36,178 nt of DNA. It comes from DATILL01 sp035476575. GTDB taxonomy: Bacteria > Actinomycetota > Actinomycetes > Mycobacteriales > JACQDL01. The notes beneath the pieces are model-generated. The model saw nothing but the letters and a program-made list of their open reading frames with translations. It searched no databases and had not been told where the DNA came from. This document shows, piece after piece, positions 1 through 7,814 of this stretch (positions are counted from its first letter, which is position 1; the number at the start of each line of letters is the position of its first letter). The stretch is taken from the NCBI GenBank assembly GCA_035476575.1, contig DATILL010000056.1:1-36178 (forward strand), given 5' to 3'. The position numbers and the translations under genes were made by a program.

Positions 1-178
1 CAGAACCGACCAGAACAACGGCGTCCTGCTCTGCGGACACCACCACCGCGCCGTCCACCACAACGGCTGGGACGTACACATAGCAACAGACGGACTACCC
101 GAGCTCCTACCCCCACCATCAGTCGACCCCGAACGCAAACCCGTCCGACACCACCGACACCGAAAACGAACAGCATGA
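1..178 (+). CDS. C-terminal fragment of HNH endonuclease (DUF222 family), cut by the window edge
   Basis: Frame 2 is open from the window edge to the TGA at 176-178 and encodes 58 residues. It contains the second half of an HNH nuclease site: LLCGHHHRAVHHNGWDV followed by a proline/basic tail ending HRHRKRTA. The same tail occurs, in inverted orientation and with scattered substitutions, at the C-terminus of the complete gene at 4500-5789, so the two are paralogues. The upstream part lies outside the window, so it cannot be judged whether the gene is intact. DUF222-HNH proteins are multi-copy in many actinobacteria and are often associated with mobile DNA; their cellular role is not settled. 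Confidence 0.85.
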   Translation, partial: RTDQNNGVLLCGHHHRAVHHNGWDVHIATDGLPELLPPPSVDPERKPVRHHRHRKRTA

Positions 179-270
179 CACGAAAGAGGAGATCACGCGC
201 CAGCGCCACGGGTGCCGGCGCGACACGCCCGCGGGCCTATGCAGAGCCCGGCCCGGACCTGGTAAGCGCC

Positions 271-414
271 TCACTGACCCGCGAGGACACAGTTAATGAT
301 CTTGGCATGACGAAGTTCTGCATAAACCTCCTGGTACACCCTGTGTTTGATCCTGGTATGGGGATCGGACCGATACACCGGCTTGTCGCGGATCTCGTTA
401 CGGCGCCCAGGCAT
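271..414 (-). CDS. Small ORF downstream of the DUF5131 gene; possible remnant of a three-Cys-motif partner (TcmP-like) protein
   Basis: A 47-codon ORF begins 46 bases after the DUF5131 stop on the same strand. A purine-rich GGGAG lies about 11 bases before its ATG. The product is basic and includes SDPHTRIKHRVYQEVYAEL, which resembles the N-terminal PHTxxKHxxxxxYL segment that I remember from TcmP proteins, the usual partners of Gp37/Gp68 (DUF5131) proteins. TcmP proteins are several hundred residues long, so this would be a stub ending at TGA 271-273. The assignment rests on one short motif and on position, and is weak. No other gene is visible in 179-460. Confidence 0.35.
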   Translation of the reverse strand: MPGRRNEIRDKPVYRSDPHTRIKHRVYQEVYAELRHAKIINCVLAGQ

Positions 415-460
415 GGCGGCATGGTCTCCCAGCTCCGGTTGATGACGACCTCCCTCGATG

Positions 461-1210
461 TTAACTCAGCGCGGCCACCCGCGGGTACTGGTCCCAGGTA
501 TGGCCGTCCAGGACCCGCCCGCCGGACTTGGGCGTGCGCCCGCCCCATTGCTTGAAGAAGAACGGCACCCGCTCGCTGGCGCAGGTGTCGCGTAGCTGCC
601 GGATCCATGCCGGGTCCGCGGGGCGGGCGTTGCAGCCGCTTTCGCCGCCGGCAATAACCCAGTGGATGCCATCGAGAACAATGCCGTCCAAGGGCCCGAG
701 CAACGGCTCACAGGAAAGGAACCGCACCGCGGCGGGAACATGACGTAGGTGGTCGACTCGGTCCAGCGTGTCCGAGTCCTCCACGCTGACACCCATCCAC
801 AGGTTCGCCGGCCAGTCGAGCTTGTCCGCAACCCGCCGCAGCCGGTACGCACGTTTGGTGAGCATCTGGTACGTATGTTGCGGTGTGTCGGCGATCACCG
901 CGAACACCTCGCGCACGAACTCGATGGGGACCCTGGCGTGGAACAGGTCGGACATGGAGTTCACGAAGATCATCCGTGCGGTGCGCCATCGGCGTGGGAT
1001 GCCCAGCGCGGCCGGGTGCACGGTCAGCCCGAAGCCGGGCCCGGATGTACGCGCGTCGCCGTCGTTCTGGTACTTTGCCGAACCCATCGCCTTCAACCGG
1101 GCGGCCAGAACGAGGGCGTAGCAGTTGTCACAGCCGGCCGAGACGCGGTCGCAGCCGGTGCTCGGGTTCCAGGTCGCCTGCGTCCACTCAATCGGTGATC
1201 GATCCGCCAT
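461..1210 (-). CDS. DUF5131 / phage Gp37-Gp68 family protein
   Basis: Encodes 249 residues starting MADRSPIEWTQATWNP. The ATG at 1210 is preferred over two upstream in-frame ATGs because GAGAGG lies 9 bases before it. The Cys cluster CDRVSAGCDNCYA near residues 20-32 is the three-Cys motif of the family and resembles a radical-SAM iron-sulfur site. Further family segments are NSMSDLFH, MLTKR, WMGVSVED, LSCEPLLGPL, GGESG and FFKQWGG. Length and motif order match the family, so the gene looks intact. The function is unproven; the family is common in phages and mobile islands. A short same-strand ORF follows that may be what is left of its usual partner. Confidence 0.88.
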   Translation of the reverse strand: MADRSPIEWTQATWNPSTGCDRVSAGCDNCYALVLAARLKAMGSAKYQNDGDARTSGPGFGLTVHPAALGIPRRWRTARMIFVNSMSDLFHARVPIEFVREVFAVIADTPQHTYQMLTKRAYRLRRVADKLDWPANLWMGVSVEDSDTLDRVDHLRHVPAAVRFLSCEPLLGPLDGIVLDGIHWVIAGGESGCNARPADPAWIRQLRDTCASERVPFFFKQWGGRTPKSGGRVLDGHTWDQYPRVAALS

Positions 1211-1577
1211 GATCCGCATCCTCTCGAACGGGCGCTCATCCTGGTACAACGAGGCCGTATGTCATAGGCATATGGAGCAGATCCGTCCGCCAGCACGACC
1301 GAACGGGCCGCGGGCCAGGGGATCCCCGGGTCGCCGCCAGCGCGCCGCCGTCCCATGCTCGTGGGAGGATATTTCCGGTCCCGGGGTAGAACTCTCCACG
1401 ATCATGACGGTCCGCCGGGTCGCCCATGGCGTGGGCAAGCCGGCACCGGCAGGCCACCGGGTCGGTCTTGGGCTCCCCTGGTCGCCATGCGGACTCTTTT
1501 GTCAGCGGCTGCTGCTAGGTTGCGGACCAGTACAGCGGAGAGCGCCCTCAGCGCGCGAGACTCGGGAAGGAGTCCGG
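1211..1577. other. Intergenic region between divergent genes, no gene seen
   Basis: This 367-base gap separates the DUF5131 gene (minus) from the BNR-repeat gene (plus), so both promoters should lie here. An imperfect inverted AT-richer patch sits near 1258-1276. TAGGTT near 1518 could be a -10 element for the plus-strand gene, but no convincing -35 is visible. The open frames across the region lack actinobacterial codon bias and I do not call them. Confidence 0.4.
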
Positions 1578-2693
1578 ATGAGCGGGGTACGGATACTTGT
1601 TGGCACCCGTAAGGGTGCGTTCGTCCTGACGTCTGATGGGAAGCGCGAGCGGTGGGAGGTCACCGGCCCCCACTTTGCGGGCTGGGAGATCTACCACCTC
1701 ACCGGATCTCCCGCCGACCCGGACCGGCTGTACGCGTCGCAGTCCAACGGCTGGTTCGGTCAGCTCGTCCAGCGCTCCAACGACGGTGGCGCGACATGGG
1801 AGACGATGGGCAACCAGTTCGAGTACGACGGCGACCCCGGCACCCACCTGTGGTACGACGGCACGCCCCGGCCGTGGGAGTTCAAGCGCGTCTGGCACTT
1901 CGAGCCGTCGCTGACTGATCCGGACGTGGTCTACGCCGGGGTGGAGGACGCCGCACTGTTCCGCTCCATCGACGGCGGGCAGACCTGGCAGGAGCTTCCT
2001 GGGCTGCGCGGCCATAAGTCGGGGCCCTCCTGGCAGCCGGGTGCCGGCGGGATGTGCCTACACACGATCATTCTGGATCCGCACGACGCCGGGCGGATCT
2101 TCGTCGCGATCTCGGCCGCGGGCGTGTTCCGGACCGACGACGCCGGCAAGACCTGGCGGCCGGTGAACCAGGGCCTGCGGTCCGAGGGCATTCCCGACCC
2201 GGACGCCGAGGTTGGTCACTGCGTGCACCGCATCGCGATGCACCCGTCGCGCCCGAACGTGCTGTTCATGCAGAAGCACTGGGACGTCATGCGCAGCGAC
2301 GACGCCGGCGAGTCGTGGCAGGAGGTCAGCGGTGACCTTCCGACCGACTTCGGGTTCCCGATCGCGGTCCACCCACACGAGCCGGACACCATCTACGTCG
2401 TCCCGATCACGAGCGACTCGCACCACTTCCCGCCCGAGGGGAAGCTCCGGGTGTACCGCAGCCGGGCGGGCGGGAACGAATGGGAGCCGCTCACCCAGGG
2501 CCTGCCGCAGAGCCACTGCTACGTCAACGTGTTACGTGATGCGATGGCCGTCGACACGCTCGACTCGTGTGGGGTCTACTTCGGCACGACAGGCGGGCAG
2601 GTGTACGCATCGGCCGATGCCGGGGACACCTGGGCGCCGATCGTCCGCGACCTGCCGGCCGTGCTGTCCGTCGAGGCACAGGCGCTGCCATGA
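1578..2693 (+). CDS. BNR-repeat / sialidase-like beta-propeller protein (exo-alpha-sialidase superfamily)
   Basis: Encodes 371 residues from an ATG preceded by GAAGGAG. BNR (Asp-box) motifs recur: SNDGGATWE, SIDGGQTWQ, TDDAGKTWR, SDDAGESWQ and SADAGDTW. These are the hallmark of sialidase/YVTN-type beta-propellers. The N-terminus MSGVRILVGTRKGAFVL has no signal peptide, so a cytoplasmic location is likely and a true secreted sialidase role is doubtful. The stop overlaps the start of a MoaD/ThiS-like gene by four bases (ATGA), so the two are translationally coupled. The substrate is unknown. The frame is open far upstream of 1578, but the upstream part lacks conserved sequence and a ribosome site. 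Confidence 0.85.
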   Translation: MSGVRILVGTRKGAFVLTSDGKRERWEVTGPHFAGWEIYHLTGSPADPDRLYASQSNGWFGQLVQRSNDGGATWETMGNQFEYDGDPGTHLWYDGTPRPWEFKRVWHFEPSLTDPDVVYAGVEDAALFRSIDGGQTWQELPGLRGHKSGPSWQPGAGGMCLHTIILDPHDAGRIFVAISAAGVFRTDDAGKTWRPVNQGLRSEGIPDPDAEVGHCVHRIAMHPSRPNVLFMQKHWDVMRSDDAGESWQEVSGDLPTDFGFPIAVHPHEPDTIYVVPITSDSHHFPPEGKLRVYRSRAGGNEWEPLTQGLPQSHCYVNVLRDAMAVDTLDSCGVYFGTTGGQVYASADAGDTWAPIVRDLPAVLSVEAQALP

Positions 2694-2986
2694 TCCGCGT
2701 CGTGCTTCCGGCTCACCTGCGGACCCTCGCACGGGTCCACGGCGAGGTAGAGCTTGACGTTGCCGGGCAGGCCACGCAGCGCCTGGTCCTCGACGCGCTC
2801 GAGGCTCGCTACCCGGTGCTGCGCGGGACCATCCGCGACCAGACCACCAAGCAGCGCCGGGCGTTCGTCCGGTTCTTCGCCTGCGAGCGGGACCTGTCCC
2901 ATGAACAGCCAGATGCTCCGCTACCCGACGCGGTCGCGACGGGAGCGGAGCCGTTCCTGGTTGTGGGAGCCATGGCAGGCGGCTAG
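2690..2986 (+). CDS. MoaD/ThiS-family ubiquitin-like sulfur-carrier protein
   Basis: Encodes 98 residues. The start at 2690 overlaps the stop of the BNR gene (ATGA). MIRVVLPAHLRTLARV at the N-terminus and VLDALEARYPVLRGTI in the middle fit the beta-grasp fold, and the protein ends in AMAGG with the C-terminal Gly-Gly that MoaD/ThiS proteins need for adenylation and thiocarboxylation. The segment RDQTTKQRRAFVRFFACERDLSH is typical of the actinobacterial version. No MoaE, ThiF or ThiG gene lies nearby, so any activating E1-like enzyme would be encoded elsewhere. Coupling to a BNR protein suggests the pair acts together, but their task is unknown. Confidence 0.85.
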   Translation: MIRVVLPAHLRTLARVHGEVELDVAGQATQRLVLDALEARYPVLRGTIRDQTTKQRRAFVRFFACERDLSHEQPDAPLPDAVATGAEPFLVVGAMAGG

Positions 2987-3012
2987 GCGCAGCCGCCGTC
3001 GGGTCGGGCAGC

Positions 3013-3210
3013 TCACCGCCTGCGAAGGCGGCGTACTACCTTGCTGATCATGTCCCGGAGGCGCCAGCCGGCCTTCTTGACCTTCGACCTCGTCTGGTCC
3101 AGCCGACCCTCGGACTCCAGCCGCTTGTTCTTGGTGGCCCGGCCAACCTTCTGCTTGACGGTTCCGGTCGCATGCAGCGTCATGTTCCTGATCTTGGCCT
3201 CGAGGCCCAT
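3013..3210 (-). CDS. CsbD-family stress protein
   Basis: Encodes 65 residues: MGLEAKIRNMTLHATGTVKQ, then KVGRATKNKRLESEGRLDQ and a basic tail. The alternation of short helical segments and the spacing VKQKVGRAT..LE.EG..DQ..SKVK are typical of CsbD proteins, which are small, abundant general-stress proteins of unknown biochemical role. It converges with the MoaD-like gene (27-base gap). A sigma-B-type promoter lies upstream at 3263-3286. A second copy lies at 28408-28641 with the same N-terminus and the same promoter arrangement, but with two frameshifting insertions; this copy appears intact. Confidence 0.85.
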   Translation of the reverse strand: MGLEAKIRNMTLHATGTVKQKVGRATKNKRLESEGRLDQTRSKVKKAGWRLRDMISKVVRRLRRR

Positions 3211-3262
3211 CGGGGTTCCTCCGTCGGGTCAGTACGAGTAGGTGCCCATCGTTAGAAGAGCA

Positions 3263-3286
3263 ATACCCGATCAGCACGGGGCGAAC
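3263..3286 (-). promoter_or_regulatory. Sigma-B/SigF-type stress promoter of the CsbD gene
   Basis: On the minus strand GTTC is followed after 14 bases by GGGTAT, matching the GTTT-N14/15-GGGTAT form of actinobacterial sigma-B/SigF promoters. The -10 element ends 52 bases before the CsbD start. The same layout occurs upstream of the second CsbD copy (28697-28720), which supports a functional site. Confidence 0.6.
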
Positions 3287-3622
3287 CCCCCGGCATCGCG
3301 GCACAGCCCCGGCCACCTCACCACCCACGTCGTCCCGTCCACGACGCCGGACGACCGCGGTGCACCGTCACCATCGGCCACGATCGGCCCGAGGTGATCG
3401 GCGGCGAGATGGCCCGGGCGGCTGGGACCAGCCGACCGAGACCCCCGGAAGTGTGCGGAGATGGCCATCCTCCGTACTGGTCGGCGGAAGAGTTGGACCA
3501 GTTCCCCTTGGTTACGCCCGGGAACTCGTGTTTAGAGGGCCTTAGACGGCGCGGCCGTCATGATCGGGTCAACTGTGGGGTTTCTGGGTCGTGTCCTGGT
3601 GGGTTTCGGTTCAGGTTGGGTG
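3287..3622. other. Intergenic region, no gene recognised
   Basis: This stretch lies between the stress promoter and the end of the decayed gene that follows. Short open frames are present but none has a ribosome site with coherent coding sequence. GT-rich sequence near 3590-3620 lies just beyond the pseudogene end. I see no RNA gene or strong inverted repeat. Confidence 0.4.
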
Positions 3623-4440
3623 TCAGGCTGTCATGTGTGCGTGGTGGGCGAGCTCGTCAAGGCGGCCTGGTATGCGCGGGCTGCGGTGCGTAGTCGGGAG
3701 TGTGTGTGGGTGGGCGGGTGCGGGTCGGTGAGCTGGGCCAGTCCGGTGCGGAGCAGATGGTCGTGGGCGTGGGTGAACAGCAGCGCGTTGTGCAGGCCGG
3801 TGGCGGGTGACGAGGTAGCGGCGCGCCGCAGGTCGTAGGTCATCTTCCCGGCGGTGATGTCCTCGGGTGCCTTTCCGAGGAGGGGCGCGAGCAGGGTGCG
3901 TAGGTCACGGTTGGTGAACCCGTGGGGTGGTAGCCGGTGGATGAGGAGGGTCTACAGGAGCGCGTGGACGCGGGTGTCGCCGAAACGGAGTCCGGGGATG
4001 CGGGTGCCGTCGCTGGTGATGATGGCGCGGTCAGGTCGGTGAACGCCTTCGCGCCGCGGGTGGGGTCGTGGCTGATGCGTTGGACGCCGGGCAGGTGCCG
4101 GTTGGCGGTGAAGCCGATCTGCCGGAGGGCGGTGAGGTTCGTCAGCCGTTTAGATAGTCCGAAGTCGCGGGTGTCGTTGATCGTGGTCTCGGTCCGTAGC
4201 GCGCGGCCTTCCTTGTGGTACTGCTTGATCGTGGCGTGCTTGTAGTCGACGTGCAGTGAGGGGACGACGTCGGCGGTGATGACCCGGGTACGGAAGCGGC
4301 CCGGGTCGGGTGGCGGCCTTTGCGGATGATGCGCCGGTCGAAGACCAGGCCGATCTGGTCGGGGCGGCCGATGCCGAGGTTGTCGTGGCAGACCACCCGC
4401 CGGGCCGAGCGCCCGGGCAGGGCGTGCGGGATGTCGGTGG
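3623..4440 (-). pseudogene. Decayed gene of a conserved actinobacterial family of unknown function (HKEGRALRTETTIND motif)
   Basis: Read on the minus strand and switching frames, the region gives a collinear series of family segments: NLGIGRPDQIGLVFDRRIIR, RFRTRVITADVVPSLHVDYK, QYHKEGRALRTETTIND, LRQIGFTANRHLPGVQRISH, IPGLRFGDTRVHALL, GFTNRDLRTLLAPLLG, MTYDLRRA and LLRTGLAQLTDPHPP. An in-frame TAG follows HALL. At least four frameshifts separate the blocks, and the end (near DELAHHAHMTA) needs another shift. I recognise the block order as one repetitive protein family common in actinobacterial genomes; I do not know its function. The N-terminus is missing, so this is a dead copy and not a sequencing artefact. 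Confidence 0.75.
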
Positions 4441-4499
4441 CCGCTGTCCGGCGTGTTGCGCCGGTGCTCGTCGTGCGGCGGCCACCGCGTCGTGCTGTG

Positions 4500-5789
4500 T
4501 CATGCGGCTCGTTTTCGGTGTCGGTGGTGGCGGACGGGTTTCCGCTCCGGGTCGATGGTTCGTGGGGGTAGGAGCTCGGGTAGCCCGTCGTGGGCTATTC
4601 TCACGTCCCAGCCGTTGTGGTGTACGGCGCGGTGGTGGTGTCCGCAGAGCAGGACGCCGTTGTTCTGGTCTGTTCTGCCGCCGTTGGCCCAGTGGGTGCA
4701 GTGGTGGACCTGGCACCATTGGTACGGCCGGTCACACGCCGGGAAAATACAGCCGCGGTCGCGGAGGATGATGGCGCGGCGGGCCGCGCCGACGTAGTGC
4801 CGGGAGCCGCGGCCGAGGTCCAGCACCTGGCTTTCGCCGCCGAGCACGGCGGGGATGATGTTTGCGTCGCAGGCGAGGCGTCGTACCTGGCTGGCCGGGA
4901 GGATGTCGCCGCTGTCGAGGGTTCCGACGCCGGTGGCGGCGGCGAGCTTGTCGTAGGGCATGGTGACGATGAGGGTGGGTCGTTCGCCGCCGTTGTCGGG
5001 CAGCTCACCCATGCGTAGGGCGCGTTCGGCGAGCTCGACGAGTGCGTCGGCCATGCGCTGGCCGTGGGTGCGGTCGTCGCGGACGCCGGTGTCGGGGTCG
5101 GCGGGGCGGGGTGCGGCCAAGGGGTCGAGGGCGACCCGCAGGGTCTCCGCGCCTTCGGTGTCCAGGAAGCCCGAGATGCGCTTGAGCCCTGGGCCGGCGG
5201 GACAGATCCGTAGGTCACGGCGGGTGTGGGCCTCGGCGGCCTCACGTTCGGCCTGCCGGCGCAGCAGCTCCTCGCCGTGGTCGGGGTCCACCACGTCCAG
5301 GACGCGCCGGCCGAGCAGCGCGACCTCGTCGGGGTTGAACGTGCCGGAGTGCGCGACCAGCTCCCGCTCCGCCGCGACCCGCGTCTCGGCCGGGGTCTCG
5401 GCCGGCAGCGCCCGCACCGCGTCCGCGATCACCTGGGCGTGCTCGACGCTGATAGCGCCGTCGGCGAGCGCGGCGGCGGTCTCCGGCAGGTCACCGTCCA
5501 GGGCCTTGGCGAGGCGGAGCAGCCGCCCGGCCTCGCCGGGCCGCACGTTCAGGGCGTCGCGAAGCCAGGCTTTCATGGTGGGTGCGTCATGCGCGGCGGC
5601 CAGGCCCCGGGACTCCGCCTCCCGCACCAACGGCAGCAGCAACGTCCCCGTGATCTGCCCGAGCTGCTGGTGCACCCGCACCAACAGCTCGTCAACCTGC
5701 GCGTCGGAAAGCCCCCACAACCGCGCGTCACGACAGGAGCCAAGCAGCACCGAGAGCTGCTCGACCACCGACGCGACCACATCCGACAT
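4500..5789 (-). CDS. HNH endonuclease of the DUF222 family
   Basis: Encodes 429 residues starting MSDVVASVVEQLSVLLGSCR. Residues 1-290 are the helical DUF222 domain (VDELLVRVHQQLGQITGTLL, ADGAISVEHAQVIADAVRAL, AERALRMGELPDN). The C-terminus carries the HNH site: DRGCIFPACDRPYQWCQVHH, HWANGGRTDQNNGVLLC, GHHHRAVHHNGW, with paired zinc Cys residues and catalytic His. The frame is open to 6005, but the ATG at 5789 begins the conserved part. No Shine-Dalgarno precedes it; TATTCT at 5796-5801 lies 6 bases upstream, compatible with leaderless transcription. A paralogous C-terminus lies inverted at 1-178. It is probably mobile or repetitive DNA with nuclease activity. Confidence 0.88.
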   Translation of the reverse strand: MSDVVASVVEQLSVLLGSCRDARLWGLSDAQVDELLVRVHQQLGQITGTLLLPLVREAESRGLAAAHDAPTMKAWLRDALNVRPGEAGRLLRLAKALDGDLPETAAALADGAISVEHAQVIADAVRALPAETPAETRVAAERELVAHSGTFNPDEVALLGRRVLDVVDPDHGEELLRRQAEREAAEAHTRRDLRICPAGPGLKRISGFLDTEGAETLRVALDPLAAPRPADPDTGVRDDRTHGQRMADALVELAERALRMGELPDNGGERPTLIVTMPYDKLAAATGVGTLDSGDILPASQVRRLACDANIIPAVLGGESQVLDLGRGSRHYVGAARRAIILRDRGCIFPACDRPYQWCQVHHCTHWANGGRTDQNNGVLLCGHHHRAVHHNGWDVRIAHDGLPELLPPRTIDPERKPVRHHRHRKRAA

Positions 5790-5852
5790 AGGAGAAGAAT
5801 AAAAGAGGCCACCGACAAAACCGGCCGCCAGCCCGAGCCTCCGGAAAAAAAC

Positions 5853-5965
5853 GTGAGAAACTTCGGAGAGCAAGACGGCGAGTGCCCAGAGTAGTCCCGG
5901 CGTGGGACGGAAGGAGGAAGGTGACGAACCTCGGGGAGCACAGCGGCGAGCGCCAGAATGGTGCC
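5853..5965. repeat. Imperfect tandem repeat, period about 68 bases
   Basis: A unit starting GTGAGAAACTTCGGAGAGCA at 5853 recurs as GTGACGAACCTCGGGGAGCA at 5921, followed in both by a GGCGAG(T/C)GCC block. It lies directly upstream of the HNH gene. It may be a duplicated regulatory segment or a repeat edge; no protein is implied. Confidence 0.5.
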
Positions 5966-6129
5966 GGTGGCAAGCCAGCCACCACAAGGCGACTGGCGCG
6001 CCCACCGTAAGTGTTCGGTAAACCCGTGAACGGGTGTGCGAGGACGGAGGAACGGATGTCGGTTGAGATTGTCTCAGCCGTACGTTGATGATGTTGAGGT
6101 CGCGTCACGCCGGGTGGGTGCGTGATATG

Positions 6130-6900
6130 CGTGCTGGTGGAAATCAGCCGGATCGTGCAACGGCGGCGGTACCGGCGTCGTTGTGGCTGTCCGGGGCCCG
6201 GACGGTGACCGCCACGGTGCCGCCCCAAGCCGGTCCCCCAAAGGGCCGGTTCACCGCCGCGTTTCTGGCCCGGCTGTTGTATGAGAAGTACGTGCTGGGC
6301 CTGCCGCCGCACCGCGTCGCCAAGGCGCTGGCCGCCGAGGGGCTGGAGGTCACCGGGGGCATCTTTGTCCGGGGTGCTGAAGGACGTGCACGCGCTGCTG
6401 GCACCGCTGGAGCAGGCGACCGCCCGTAGCGCCGTCGGGCGTCATGTGCACGCTGACAAGACCGGCTGGCGGGTGTTCGAGCGGGTCGAGGGCGGAGACG
6501 GGACCCGCTGGTGGCTGTGGGTGTTCGTGGCCGATGACACCGTTGTGCTCACGATGGACCCCACCCGCTCGGCAACGGTGCTGGAGCGCCATTTCGGGAT
6601 CGACCGGTCGGTCGGGGCACTCCCCGAGGCCGTCGCCTGGTCCTGTCCTCGGACTTCTTCCGTCTGTCAGTCGCCGGCCCGGGTGGAGGGTCGACCCGCT
6701 GTGGTACCGGGCGCACCCCCGCCGCTACTACATCCGCGCCGGGGACGCCCGCGCCGGCCGCGGTACTGGTGCGACGGGTGGGTGGACCGGATCGCGTTGC
6801 CGTACCTGGCCCGTCGGGACCTGGCCGCCGCCGAGCCTGGCAGTGACACCCACCGGCAGGCCGGCCAGGCTTTCAAGGCGGCATCAACACGCAAGACAGC
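6130..6900 (+). pseudogene. Decayed IS66-family transposase
   Basis: Three plus-strand frames together give IS66 transposase segments in order: VPPQAGPPKGRFTAAFLARL with YVLGLPPHRVAKALAAEGLE, then after a shift near 6365 LSGVLKDVHALLAPLEQAT, HVHADKTGWRVFERVEG, WWLWVFVADDTVVLTMDPTR, then VDPLWYRAHPRRYYIRAGDA in another frame, and WCDGWVDRIALPYLARRDLA in a third. The N-terminal part and the C-terminal third are absent. No terminal inverted repeats or accessory IS66 genes were found. Insertion and later decay fit the patchwork of the surrounding 1-7460 region. Confidence 0.8.
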
Positions 6901-7051
6901 TCCCCCGGGAACATGGCCGACGGCGGCCTCGACGAAGACCTCCTGCCTCACCGACGCCAGCGACACACGGACCAGAGTCCCTGATGCCGTCCCGTGGCCG
7001 GGCCCGTACGCCAGCGAGGACCTACACCTGGCCACACGCGAGGACTTTTTC

Positions 7052-7462
7052 ATGGCCACGGACACAGGGACGGTTATAGGTCCGCTAGCACCAACGGCCG
7101 CATCAGTTCGGCACCGCGGACCACTGGTTCTGGCTACTGATCATAGAGCCGACCTTGACGCACCGCCGTCCGATCCTCAATGGCCTAACGGTAACGATGA
7201 TGTTGGGTACTCCGCGGGTCCCCACGAAAATTTATTTCCTAACTCAGCCGCGCTGTACCTTGGAGACAAAAGGGCAAGCTACGAGACATGCCGCAACACG
7301 ACTGGCTACAGTGACAAGTCTTTAGACACCGGCAGTGTAGCTCCGGGCAGGTACATCTGCGTCAAGACGGACAGAGGGCGATACTCGGCACTCCGAGTCA
7401 CGCAGCTTGACTCATCTAAGATTGCGTTCGACGTCATAACCTACGACCCGCCAGAGAGCTGA
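7052..7462 (+). CDS. C-terminal domain remnant of a secreted or kinase-linked protein
   Basis: An ORF of 136 codons starts with an ATG at 7052 in a frame that continues upstream into the IS66 remnant. The last 100 residues (ADLDAPPSDPQWPNGNDDVG, then AALYLGDKRASYETCRNTTG, GRYICVKTDRGRYSALRVTQ and a beta-rich end) resemble a small domain seen at the C-termini of actinobacterial Ser/Thr kinases and secreted proteins (pattern: tC...T.Y....iCv.T..GR.a.l.v). The domain normally follows a membrane or catalytic part, which is missing. Base composition is visibly richer in A/T than in neighbouring genes. It is probably a truncated gene; no ribosome site is clear. Confidence 0.45.
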   Translation: MATDTGTVIGPLAPTAASVRHRGPLVLATDHRADLDAPPSDPQWPNGNDDVGYSAGPHENLFPNSAALYLGDKRASYETCRNTTGYSDKSLDTGSVAPGRYICVKTDRGRYSALRVTQLDSSKIAFDVITYDPPES

Positions 7463-7814
7463 CCGTCAGCGCGAGCCGGCAGGCATCGCCGGGCGCGATG
7501 CGTGGGCGCCGTATGAGCGCGGATCTACCCGAGCTATCGATCGTGAAGTCGGCTCGGCGCGGCTTGGATGCGGCCGGCCGTGGCAGCCCCGTTCCCATTT
7601 GTACGGGCTGTGAGGTTATCTGACCGTATCGCTGCGGTGAACCGCCCGCGCTGTTCGTCGCAATGTGCGTCTGGTGAACCGTCTGGTGAACCATGGGCCA
7701 AGCTCAACCGTGTATCTGGTGGGCCGCGTGCGGCTCGTCTGCTGTGACCAATGTTTGGTCACTGGCTACTGCCGGTGATTGTGGATCAGTCGTACCGCGG
7801 GGGTGTCCATCCCG
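7463..7814. other. Regulatory intergenic region upstream of the TPR protein
   Basis: No gene is recognised here. A perfect palindrome lies at 7744-7762 (listed separately). The 12-mer GTCTGGTGAACC occurs twice in tandem near 7668-7691. Part of the region may be the 5' end of the TPR gene if one of the upstream in-frame starts (TTG 7779 or GTG 7803) is used. Confidence 0.4.
7744..7762. promoter_or_regulatory. Operator-like palindrome upstream of the TPR gene
   Basis: GTGACCAA, a TGT spacer, then TTGGTCAC: a perfect 8-bp inverted repeat. It lies 52 bases before the ATG at 7815. The size suits binding by a dimeric regulator; no tract of T follows, so a terminator is less likely. Confidence 0.5.
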
